Positions 44,401-54,500 of a DNA stretch of 64,000 nt are shown piece by piece (position 1 is the first letter of the stretch; each line of letters begins with the position of its first letter). Below the pieces are notes generated by a model. That model made no database searches and was not told where the DNA came from. It was given only the letters and a program-made list of their open reading frames with translations. The position numbers and the translations under genes are program-made. The stretch is from Alligator mississippiensis (taxonomy: Eukaryota; Chordata; Crocodylia; Alligatoridae), in contig NC_081828.1 in the NCBI RefSeq assembly GCF_030867095.1, positions 219,883,978 through 219,947,977 of the forward strand. The letters run 5' to 3'.

Positions 44401-46228
44401 CGCGCCTGCACAGGTAGGGGGGCTGGAGGCCAGGGCAAGAGTGGGGGAGCAGCTGCTTGCATCCGACCCCAGGGCCTAGCTGCAGGGGTGGGTGCAGGGG
44501 TCGCCCCCGGTGTTGCAGGGCAGCACTGCTGCCAGGCGGGGCCCCCCTCCCCTGCCCGGGAGCCCTGGGGTCTCAGCACCCCGTCCCTCCCTCCCTCCCT
44601 CCCTCCCCACAGCCTGTGCCAGCGGCTTCCAGCTGCAGGACGGCGTCTGCACCAGGTGAGCCTGCCCGGGACCCCCAGGCAGGGGGTCCGGGCTGGTGCT
44701 GGCCTTGCCCCCGGCATCAGGCCTGGGTGGGGGGCACTGCTGGGGCCCTGCTCCCCCCCCACACCTGGGGGCTGGGCTGGGCTGAGCCGCGTGGTGCTGT
44801 TTGCAGGTGCCCCTTCGGCTTCAGCGGCTTCCAGTGCGAGGAGCGTGAGTGCCTACAGCAGGACGACGGGAGAGCTGGGAGTGCCCCCGTGTGCGGCCGG
44901 GTCCCATGGGGGTGTTTGGATTCACCACCCCCAGGGAAACCCCTGGGCTGTGGGGTCTGGGGACGGGCCCCATGGTGGGGTGTCCCTGGGCAGGGGGCTC
45001 GTAGCTCTCGCTGGGGGCCAGTTGTTGGCTCAGCAGGGCCTTGGGGGTTCTGGAAATGGGGGGGGGGGGTTAAAGTTTTTGGGACCAGGATATTTGGGAG
45101 GCCAGGCTAGTGCTGCCTGCTGTCTCTACAGCCTTCCTGCTGGCGCTGGTTGCCGTTTCCTGTGCGGGGGGGCTCCTGCTGCTGCTGCTGCTTGCCACCC
45201 TCGTGCTGCTGGGGTAAGGCCCGGCCTGCCCCCCACCTCCCCAGGGCGGCACAGGAACAGAGGGGCATCTCCAGGGCCAAGGGCACCCTCGGGGAGGAGC
45301 TGTGGGGTTGTGGGTTGGGAGTGAGGGGCGCTAGTGGAGCTGGGTGGTAGGGGGCTGCGGGGTGGGAGGGAGGGGCCCCAGGCAGCCCCCAGAGGAAGCC
45401 AGGTCACCAGCTGCATTGGAGGAGTAGGGGGGCAATCTGCCCTGGCCCTGGCAGATGCTCCAGTCCCAGCACATGGGGCCCCATCTGCACCGCTGTTATC
45501 TGGGACTTTGCCCCCGTCGGGGCCTTTGCCCCCATGGCTGAGCAGCATCGCCCGTTCCCCTGACTCCCTCACTGCCCCCTGGGAGTCCAGGCACCAGCAG
45601 CCCAGAAACCAGGGGCATGGCCCCTACCCCAGGGCACTGAAGGGTTGTGGGGGGGCCTGCAACATTCACAGCCCCAGACCCCAGCAGGGCTTAGCCTAGA
45701 GGGGGTCTCGGTCCCCATTACAGGGGAGCATCTACTTAGTTGTCGCTGCCCCAGTAACCCCCTTGTCCTCTCCCAGCAGAGCCAGGGCCCCCGTGCAGCC
45801 CCCCAGCCCAGCCCCACCACCCTTTCCGGCCCGGGGGCTGAGTCTGCCCCGTGTGCGACCACGCTGGCTGCCGGAGGAGTTGGAGATGCGGGAGCATGGC
45901 CCAGGGCCCCAGCCCCGCTGGGATGGGACAAGCCTGGTGAGTACAGGAGTGGGGGTCTCCCCCATGGCTGGTGCTGGGGCAGCGCAGCCTGGCCCTGGCA
46001 TGCACCGGTGGCTGCAGGTGGCAGGCGCCAGCCCTGGGATGCAGAGCCAGCTCTGAATCCTTCCTGTGTTGGTTGCAGCGCCCTGGGCCCCTGCCAGTCC
46101 CAGCACCCCCCATGAAGACGTTTGTGGATCCGCGCAGCTCCCGGGACGTGGCGCTGCAGCGAGGAGGCAGTCAGGCCAACCTGGTGTTCGTCAGCCATGA
46201 GGACTGGGCCCGCCGGGACTACTTTTGA
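41410..46228 (+). CDS. HEG1-like single-pass membrane protein
   Basis: Exons that join in phase: 41410-41464, 41639-41745, 42044-42134, 42512-42637, 43569-43675, 43790-43848, 43972-44126, 44285-44413, 44613-44655, 44807-44844, 45132-45213, 45780-45936 and 46079-46228. The product, about 380 residues, has a signal peptide (MGWDGLLLSWVMLQVLGA) and a short Ser/Pro-rich part with one NRT site. An EGF-like module follows (CSSGQPCPPWSTC...CRCSLGF), then a SEA-like region (FPGRLSLRD...VLHSFSALAG) and further Cys-rich EGF-like modules (CELEPCDPVSTHC...). A helix (FLLALVAVSCAGGLLLLLLL) leads into a cytoplasmic tail ending ARRDYF. HEG1 ends in RRRDYF, which binds the KRIT1 FERM domain at endothelial junctions. 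The very short mucin part sets it apart from HEG1. It is not HEG1 itself by context; a HEG1/MUC13-type paralogue is likely. No frame breaks are seen. Confidence 0.85.
42174..42380. repeat. C-rich minisatellite in HEG1-like intron 3
   Basis: About four imperfect units of roughly 50-60 bases built on CCCAGCCTGGCTGGTGCCCC and TCACTCCCGACCTGCACCC. Confidence 0.85.
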
Positions 46229-46342
46229 GGGGCCAGGCCACTGTGGCCCCTAGCCCAGCCCAGCCCCTCTGCCCTGCCCTGCCCTGCCCTGCTCTGCCCT
46301 GCCCAGGGCCGTGTGCAAGTGGAGGTCTGTAGGGAAGAGCTC

Positions 46343-46348
46343 AATAAA
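46343..46348 (+). terminator. Polyadenylation signal of HEG1-like gene
   Basis: AATAAA 115 bases after the stop codon, followed by a GT-rich stretch. Confidence 0.8.
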
Positions 46349-46349
46349 G

Positions 46350-47590
46350 GCAGTGGAAGCTGTGCTGGCTCCGTGCAGGGGGCAGAGAGCAGGACGCCGG
46401 AGCCATGGGGCAGCGTGTGAGCAACAGGGTCTCAGCCGCAGGAGCCTAGAGCGGCCGGACGCTGCCATCCTGCAGCCATGGTGCATCCTAGTCAGGCCAG
46501 GGCCTGGCCTGGCCCTGTGCCTGGGATGCTGCTTGCTGTGCAAGTAAAGCGTGTGTGGCCTTGCACTTTGCACAGAGGAGCTCGTTCACAGCCGCTCACT
46601 GCACAAAGGCTTCCTCCACAGTCTGCAGCCCAGAGCCGCTGCACCCCGCACAGCCACCCTGAGCCCCCCGGCTACAGGGCTGCCTCCCCAAGCCGGCTCC
46701 AGCCCCCAGCACTCCACACGCACCCCGGCTGAGCCCAGACGGTCCTCAGAGCTAGGAGCAAGCTCCAGCTGGGGACTGAGCCACTGCGCCTGCAGACTAA
46801 GGGGCTTTCAGGGCCCACATCCTGCACCCAGAAGCAGGGGGCTGGGGTGCCTGAACGTGGGTGGCCCTGGAGCCCCTTGTGCCTCCCCTTGCACTGGGGA
46901 GGCCAGGCCTGGTGCCACCTCGTTAATGGAGCGGGCAGTGCTGAGCAGCCCTGGAACTTGGCCAGAGCTGGGGGGCTGAGGCCGGGAGCGGGGGCAAGGA
47001 CCGTGGGGCCAGCTGCTGGGCAGGGTCAGGTCACACCGGTTACCCATTGACCAGGCTGGGTGGGAGGGGATGATCGGCTCAGCCCCCCCACAACAAGCAA
47101 GGCTGGTGCCTCTCTGCAAAGAGCCCGCTTTGCCCCCGGGCCCTGGCGCTGCTCTCTCCTGGGCAAGGAGCCTGCTTTTGGAACCGAAACCCCCCAGGTC
47201 AGACCCCCCCCACCTGTGCCCTCCGGCACCGCTGGGACTCTGCCAACCCCTGACAGTCCCAGACCCAAACCACGGGTTAGAAACAAAGTGCAGATCCGGC
47301 TAGCGCCTCGGCCTGTCCCCACCAGCCGGGCACTGGCCAGTTCCTTGGGGCAAGTGAAGGCGGTCTGGGCAGCTCACCCCTGGGCTTCTCCCTGTGGACC
47401 CACCCTACGGGGCTCAGACCAGCACCTGCGCTCAATTCCCTCCTGCCCCCAGGCATCGTCTTTCTCATTAAGGCTGGATGGGCAGCTCCCTGCTGCCAGG
47501 TGTGCTTGCCCTGGGCCTTACCACGAGTCTGGTCCTGTTTCCTAACAGCCTGTTCCCTTTTGTCTCGAAGCCTCGGTTCACCCCGCTGTC
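46350..47590. other. Unassigned intergenic sequence
   Basis: GC-rich, without recognised genes or repeats. A second AAGTAAAG near 46543 is not a clear signal. Confidence 0.4.
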
Positions 47591-48620
47591 CCCTTTATTT
47601 CTTTCCCTCTCCCTTTCCTGCACCAGATCCCAAACATCCTTGTCCTGAAGGGCCACTGGGAGTCTGGTCTCTTCTCCTGTCTCCCGGTGCAACGGTGCTA
47701 TCCTTCTGCCTTCCTCCTTCTTCACATGGGCTGGCTCCTGTTCTTTCATCTTCCAGCTTGTATCTTCGGGAGAAGGCGTCAGCGTTGGTGTCGTCCTTTC
47801 CCAGGCGATGCTCTGCAGAAAAATCATACAGTTGCCAACTTAATGCCCACCTCGTCAATCAGCTGTTATCCGTCTGTGTCGAATGCAGCCATCTCAATGG
47901 GGCACATCGGTAACCAATGCGAATTTTTGGCCCTTGATGGCTAGGCAGTCCCTTTTGATAGTTATGGGGGCTCTTTCCAGCTTTCTACTGGCGTGAGCAA
48001 CAGGGTGTTCAATACCGTCCCTCCGCTGAGCTCGGACCACTCCACTTGTCTGTAGTAAAGACAGTTGCTGCACATCCAGGGGATACAATCCCGGGCGATG
48101 ACATGAGACTTCCCAAGTCTTCCTGAAGCCCTGCTCGGATCCCTGGTCCCCGGCACCTTCAGTGGTGCCCTCGCGCTGGGTAAGTCTGGGTGCAGTCGTC
48201 TCTGAAAATCAGGGCACAGATTTTCGATGAGAATTGGTCACTCCTAGAAGGGCCCACACTTGCTGCTTTGGTGAAGGCCAGGGGTATGTCCTTAAAGCCT
48301 TGACTATCCTCTTTGGGACATATTTGTCCTTGGCCTACCCACAGCCCTATGTATTGGGCTTCCCCTCTTCCCAGCAAATGCTTCATTGGTTTGCTGTTAG
48401 GCAGACCCTTTTTAGGGCTTGAGACCCTGCTGATTTTGGGCCGTACCTCGATTTTTGTGCACCACCCCTGGGATTAGGGAATAAATCACTGAGCTTTTCC
48501 ACCGCTTTTCTCACCTGCCTCTCCTGTGCCTCCGTTAATGGGGCACCCACTTCGACGGGTGGTTTATCGTTCACCCAATCTCCTAGGGGTCCCAAATCCA
48601 ACTCATCCAGGTGAGGTGTT
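47590..48620 (-). mobile_element. Fossil Ty3/gypsy retrotransposon, RT-RNase H part
   Basis: On the minus strand short stretches match the Ty3/gypsy RT start region (QVRKAVEKLSDLFPNPRGG) and RNase H (HPVAHASRKLERAP, DCLAIKGQ, HRLGKDDTNADAFSR). No LTR is seen. It is broken in several places and old. It may belong to the same family as the integrase piece at 17810-18255. Confidence 0.8.
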
Positions 48621-48754
48621 ATCCAGAGGCTCTTATTCCCTCCATGGCTTTAATAGGTTCATGAAGTGCATCTGCTTTGATGTTTGCTTGTGTATGGGGG
48701 ACCCCGTAGTCTGGCCCCCCTGCCCTAGCCTGCCCCCCGCCCCACAGGCTCTAT

Positions 48755-49090
48755 GGCACTGCCCAGGCCACATCTGGATACTGGGTGCAGTTCTGGGCTC
48801 CGCTTTGTAAAAAGGATGTGGAGACCTCAGAGAGGGTCCAGAGGCGGCAACATAGATGATCAAGGGCTTGGAAGGCAAATTGCACCGGGAAAGGCTAGAG
48901 GAGCTGGGCTGGGTCAGTTCGCCGTAAAAGTGCTTCAGAGGGGAGGTGAGAGCGGTCTGCAAATCCCTGCAGAAGAGGGACAGCCCCTGGTCTCTCTTGC
49001 TGCAGGGAGGACTCAGCCCAGTGGCTCGAAGTGGAAGCAAAGCAGACTTAGACTGGAGATCAGGGCACATTTCACTGGCAGAGGTCCTGT
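48755..49090 (+). mobile_element. Old CR1-like 3' fragment
   Basis: CTGGGTGCAGTTCTGGGCTCC and the following GAGAGGGTCCAGAGGCGGCA are CR1 RT C-terminal signatures, followed by LRLEIRAHFTG-type sequence. It is diverged and truncated at both ends. Confidence 0.75.
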
Positions 49091-49267
49091 CTAGTCCTGA
49101 GGCAGGATCAGGCCTGTCCAAACCATCCCAGACAAACCCCTCATCTAAACTCTGCATGACCACTGTCAACCTGGCACAACACAGACCTGACACCCTGACC
49201 TGTCACACTCAAAGCAGGGGACCCAGGACTGCCGATGTGCCACCTCTATGAAATGTTGTCGATATAC

Positions 49268-49985
49268 GTTCAGGAGCTAGAATCAGAATCACAGAATCTG
49301 ACAAGGAGGGTTGGAAAGGACCTGGGGGGGGGGGGGGGGATCCCATCTAGTCCAACCCCTGCTCCAAGCAGGACCAACCCCAACTACATCATCCCAGCCA
49401 AGGCTTTGTCTACCCAGATCTTAAATACCTCCAAGGAAGGAGACTCTACAACCTCCCTGGGTAACCTGCTCCAGTGCTTCACTGCCCTCCTCACAAGAGA
49501 GTTTTTCCCTATATCCAACCTCAACTTCCCTTGCTGCAGCTTGAGCCCATTGCTCATCTGCCCCCACTGAGAACAGCACAGCTCCATCCTCTTTGCAGCC
49601 CCCCTGCAGGGAGGTGAAGGCTGCTATCAAATCCCCCTCGGTCTGCTCTTCTGCAGACTCAATCAGCCCGTTTCCTCAGTCTCCCCTCACCAGTCCTGTC
49701 CCCCAGCCCACAACCATTTTCATTGCCCTCCACTGGACTCTCTCCAACTTATCCACTTCCTTTCTGTCGTGGGAGGCCACAGCTGGACACAGGACTCCAG
49801 ATGTGGCCTCCCCAGTGCTGAATAGAGGGGAGGAATCACTGCCCTCCATCTGCTGGCACCGCTCCTGCCGATGCAGCCCAGGATACCGGTCGCCTTCTTG
49901 GCACCGAGGGCACACTGCTGGCTCCAGTTCAACTTCTTGCCCCTTGTCCCCCACCCCAGGTCCTTTTCTGCAGAGCCGGTCGGTG
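49268..49985 (-). mobile_element. CR1 LINE 3' part, bird-like subfamily
   Basis: The minus strand shows CR1 C-terminal coding (KLRLDIGKNSLVRRAVKHWS, LPREVVESPSLEVFKIWVDK) and ends in AGATTCTGTGATTCTGATTC. An 18-base G run (49326-49343) sits in the 3' UTR region. It is a different and older subfamily than the copies at 32-38 kb. Confidence 0.88.
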
Positions 49986-50029
49986 CCCAGGTCGTCCCTT
50001 CACAGCCTCTGATGAAGGCAGCCGCAGCT

Positions 50030-50640
50030 CAGGCTCGTGTGCCCGCATCCAGGGGTGCTCGGCACGCATCTCCCCCGCCTCCGGCCCGGCTGCCCGACGG
50101 GGATGCCCAGGAGCCGGCGGCGGGGACCGGCTTGGCCCCGGGGCAGGGCGGGGGGTCCCCGGGCAGAGGTGCCGCCTCCCGAGGCCGCCCTGCCCTGCCC
50201 TGCCCTGCCCTCCCCCGGGAGCAGCCAATGCCGGGCGGGGGCGGCTGCGGGCGGAGCGGCGCCGGGAGCAGGTGCGGGGGCGGGAGCCGCACACCCGGAG
50301 CGGGGCCGCCGGAGCCAGGTGCGGGGCCGGGGGCTGCGGGGCGGCCGGGATGGGGCCCGAGGCAGGTGCAGCCCAGCCCCGACGGGCGGCACGAGCCGGG
50401 CGCTGCCCGGGAGGGAGGGAGGGAGGGAGAGCTCGGGGCTGCGCAGCCCCCCGCGCCCCCGGGCGGGGACGGCGACTCGGCCCGGAGCTGCTCCTCCGAG
50501 TGCCCTGCGCGGAGCCGGGGCGGCCCGGGCCCCTCCTGGAGACGGCCGGTTCAGCCTGTGCCCCCGCACCCAGCGCCTGTCCCGGGGCTGGAGGAGCCCA
50601 AGGTGACAAGGTGGCTCCTTGGGTGTTGAACGTGGGCGTT
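50030..50640. promoter_or_regulatory. CpG island
   Basis: Dense CpG and GC-box-like GGGGCGGGGGCGG sequence. It includes (GGGA)n at 50408-50427. No exon could be recognised. It may be the promoter of an unseen transcript, perhaps a far upstream non-coding exon of AOC1, but nothing in the sequence shows that. Confidence 0.5.
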
Positions 50641-51002
50641 TGCTCCACCTTTCCACCTGAGCAAGGGGCACAGAAGGACTGCTCCCCCACGGCCCAGGGC
50701 AGCATGCTGCCCCGCTGGGGCCCTGGGGGCTTTTGGAGGTGCCTGGAGCAGCTGAGAACCCCCGTTCCCCTCCAAGCTTGCGACACGAGCCCCCCTCCTG
50801 GCCTGGGGAAAGCCGCAGAGCCAAGTTTGCCTGCTCCAGCCTGGATCCTCCCAGCCCCGCTCTGGGGTGAAGAGGTAGGCAAGGCAAGGCCAGGGGCTGA
50901 TGGGAAGCCAGGAGTGAGGGGCTGGGAGTATTTCCCTCCAGGCCCGATCTTTGTTGCATGTAGGCTGGTAGCTTTTGGGTCTCTTCTGACCTGGGTGGGG
51001 TG

Positions 51003-51591
51003 GTAAACAAGAACAATTCGTGTTGGCAACTTATCGGCAGTCCCCTCTGATGCCTGATACACAGCAAGCTTCTCTTTCCACAAAGTTCAGCGAAGTCAGG
51101 TGTCCCCGATCAGCACTGTCTGGGAGGGACCGGGAAGGACCCTGGAATGCCGTCCTTGGGCTCCTTGAGGTCCACAGGCCCACTGATCCAGGCAACAGCT
51201 AACTAATCCTTTTCACAGAGCTGTATCACCTTCTGAATGGTTTCCAGATATTCCAGCTAATTTATAGCTTCTGAACGGTACTGATAGCGTACAACACTTG
51301 GATTCCTTTTTCTTCAACTGTCCTTAGACTGACCAATAGCAGTACAAGCCTTGCATTCCTTTGATAAGGTTAATTTTAAATGCGCCACAGGGCCTTACTA
51401 CTTCAAGACTTTGCTGAATTTACTTGGCCTTACTTTATACAAGGCCTCACTACATCTTAAACTTTAAGTAGGCTCTTAGCGACAACATATAGCTTAATAT
51501 CTAAACAAATACAGAAAAAACACTTGGTCTAATCTTCATAGAGCCTTCAGCAAGCACCTTTATCACACAGACATAGTTTTCAGCTGTCACA
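51003..51591 (-). mobile_element. LTR of fossil ERV (3' side)
   Basis: Direct repeat of 57585-58177. By eye the two are about 93-95% alike. Ends in the same AGCTGTCACA border. Confidence 0.88.
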
Positions 51592-54500
51592 CTCCACCCC
51601 TTGCTTGCTGAAGCACTATGATAGCTACAATTGAGATGCCAAAACTGTATGCACTACATTAGGGAATGGGGAGGGTCCTTAACCTATGACCTCCACCAAG
51701 GTGTGGAGTTATACATGGGCAGTGTCGGGGCCTCCCATGGGGGAACAGCCAGAGATAATAGTGAACACTCCATTTTCTTACAGATCACATTTATTCTTCC
51801 CTCTTTGGGACCTTGTAACCATGCTTCACTGCCCAGAGAGTGAAAGAGTTCCCACTGTCGCTCATGGGGACGATGCTGTACTGGGTTGGTAAAACGGCAC
51901 TGTCCTGGCAGAATCATAGCACTGATTTGCTTTAGGGACCCCACTGGTATAATAGGATGAGGATAAGTGGTGGAGACTTGTGGATACAGCCTCCTTCTGG
52001 TTGTATTGAAGTGGGTACCGTTCCACTACGCCTCTGTAGAGGTATGATTCACAAACCATGTAATAACTTTGTTCCAACCTGTAATGCGCTATCCCACCTG
52101 GTGGGCCTCACACCATCGCTGGAGAGTGCTGTGAGCCATAGGGATGGGAGGGGGCGGATTCTCCCATAAATGCAGTGACTTGAGAGGCTGAACAGATGCA
52201 GAATGCACTACTGGGGACACAAACAGGGTCGTTGAGCTTAACGGGGTTCCCCACAGGAAGTATGTAACAACAAACTCCCAAACAAGCAGAGCTACAACAA
52301 TCCCCTCCCCTCCCACAGTTAGCCATTCCAGCCTTCAGGTAGGGAATGTACCCAAGATAATAACTGGTGCCACAGGTGCACTGACAGTTACCACCTTGCC
52401 AGTCAACTATCCTGTTTCTTCTACTCAGAGACCAGGACGTCACTTGCTCCGGGGTGGCGGGTTTCTTCCAGTATGGATACTGCAGCTGGAGCACGTGAAG
52501 GCCATCTGAACGCGTTTCTGGGGGATGCTCTTCAGGGTCAGGCCACTCTTTGAGGTCTTCAGGAGCAAGTTAATTAATATCTGGGTAATAAGAAGGACAG
52601 TAGACACGCCCTACCCAGGAAACACAACAAGGCATTAATAAAAAGAGTGCAGTTATAACAGTCTACTACTTCATGGTGCCAGTCGATTCAGACGGGTGAC
52701 AGAGCAGGACTCGTCTTCAGTGGCAGACTCAATTAGGAATGGTTATGGCTGCACTTTGCCCTTGTGGACAGAACCAATCTGTAGGAACAAGATAACAAGG
52801 AGCTTGGCTCCTGTTAGGTGAATCTGACTTAAATACCCACCATGTATTATGCATACTTTTTGCTAATAGTGTCCCCTCCCATTTATCTCCCTGAGGATGC
52901 TTCACTACTACCCAATCTCCTGCCTGGAGCTTTCCCGGGTCACCACCCTTAGGTTGCTCTACTGCTGGCTCGCGGGGACCACCCAATCCAAAGGCCTGTT
53001 GCATAGGGCTATCTCCCAGATGGGGTCGGTTATTGGCCCAATTGATAGCTCGAACCAGGTGCAAGTCCCAGTCTTTAAGAGCCGGGCCAGAGGCCAACCG
53101 CAAATTGTATTTGAGGATGCCATTGGCTCTCTCTACCAATCCGTTAGATTACGGATGGTATGGGATGTGAAACGTCCATAACATGCTATGTTTCGCGGTC
53201 TAGTCATACACAAGACGATAGCAGATGTGAGGGCCATTATCGCTCTGCAGTTCTATAGGTGGTGGATACACAGCTAGCAAAGTTTCCAGTGCTGCACAAG
53301 TGTCCTGGGCGGTAGCTCTCGCTGAGGTGTGGGCAAACATCATTTCTGTGACAACTTCTACAGCTACAAACACATACTGTCACTTCCAGGAAATCCGAGG
53401 GAGGGGGCCTATGAAATCACATTGCCACGCTACTTTTCCTTCATGTAATGACAATGGGACAGTCGGGCAGGGTTTTAGTCACATTTTGATCTCACGGCAA
53501 GTGATGCATGCGTTGACTATTTCTTGGTCTTCTTTCTTAGTTACATGACTGCCCCAAGATGCGGCCAGGTGGGCAGTTCCATCACGCCCGGGGCATCCAT
53601 GTTGTCAATGTAGCTATTCTGCGGCTTGTTCCCCAGGTGTACAGTGGGAGGAGGAACTGGGTAATGATGGACTAGCCACTTTATTTCTTTCTTCAACATA
53701 CAAGGTTTCAGCACTCTCCTCTCTTCTTAGCTGATCAACTCACCTATTCCACTTTGCCTCCGGGCCTTCTCCTGCCTTATTTCCATGTGCTGCACTCACA
53801 TATTGGTGGGCATGCTACTAGGGAGGGAAAGACTGCAGCAAGACCTGGATAGGTTGCAGGGGTGGGCTAACAAAAACAGGATGCGTTTCAATGCTGACAA
53901 GTGCAGGGTGCTGCACGTGGGCAGTAGTAACCGGCAGCACACTTATAAGATGGGAAACTCCCTTCTTGAGAGCATGGAGACAGAAAGGGATCTTGGAGTC
54001 ATCATTGACTCCAAGATGAACATGGGCCGACAATGCGAGGTCACGGTCGGCCCGGCTAACCGGACCTTATCGTGCATCCACAGATGCATCTCAAGTAGGG
54101 CCAAGGAGGTGATCCTCCCCCCTCTACGCGACACTGGTCAGGCCACAGCTGGAGTACTGTGTCCAGTTCTGGGCGCCGCACTTCAGGAGGGATGTGGACA
54201 GCACGGAGAGGGTCCAGAGGAGGCCACCCGCATGATCCGGGGACAGCAGGGCAGGCCCTACAATGAGAGGCTACGGGACCTGAACCTGTTCAGCCTTCAC
54301 AAGAGAAGGCTGGGGGGGACCTGGTGACCGTCTATAAACTCACTAGGGGGGACCAGAAGGGTTTGGGGGAGACCTTGTTTCCCCTAGCGCCCCCGGGATA
54401 ACAAGGAATAACGGCCACCAGTTGTTGGAGAGTAGGGTTAGATTAGACATCCGTAGGAACTACTTCACAGTCAGGGCGGCTAGGATCTGGAACCGACTTC

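Noticed and set aside
49929-51083. 384-codon minus-strand frame in the CpG island
   Set aside because: Low-complexity Pro/Arg/Ala content and overlap with a CR1 and an LTR. No conserved domain.
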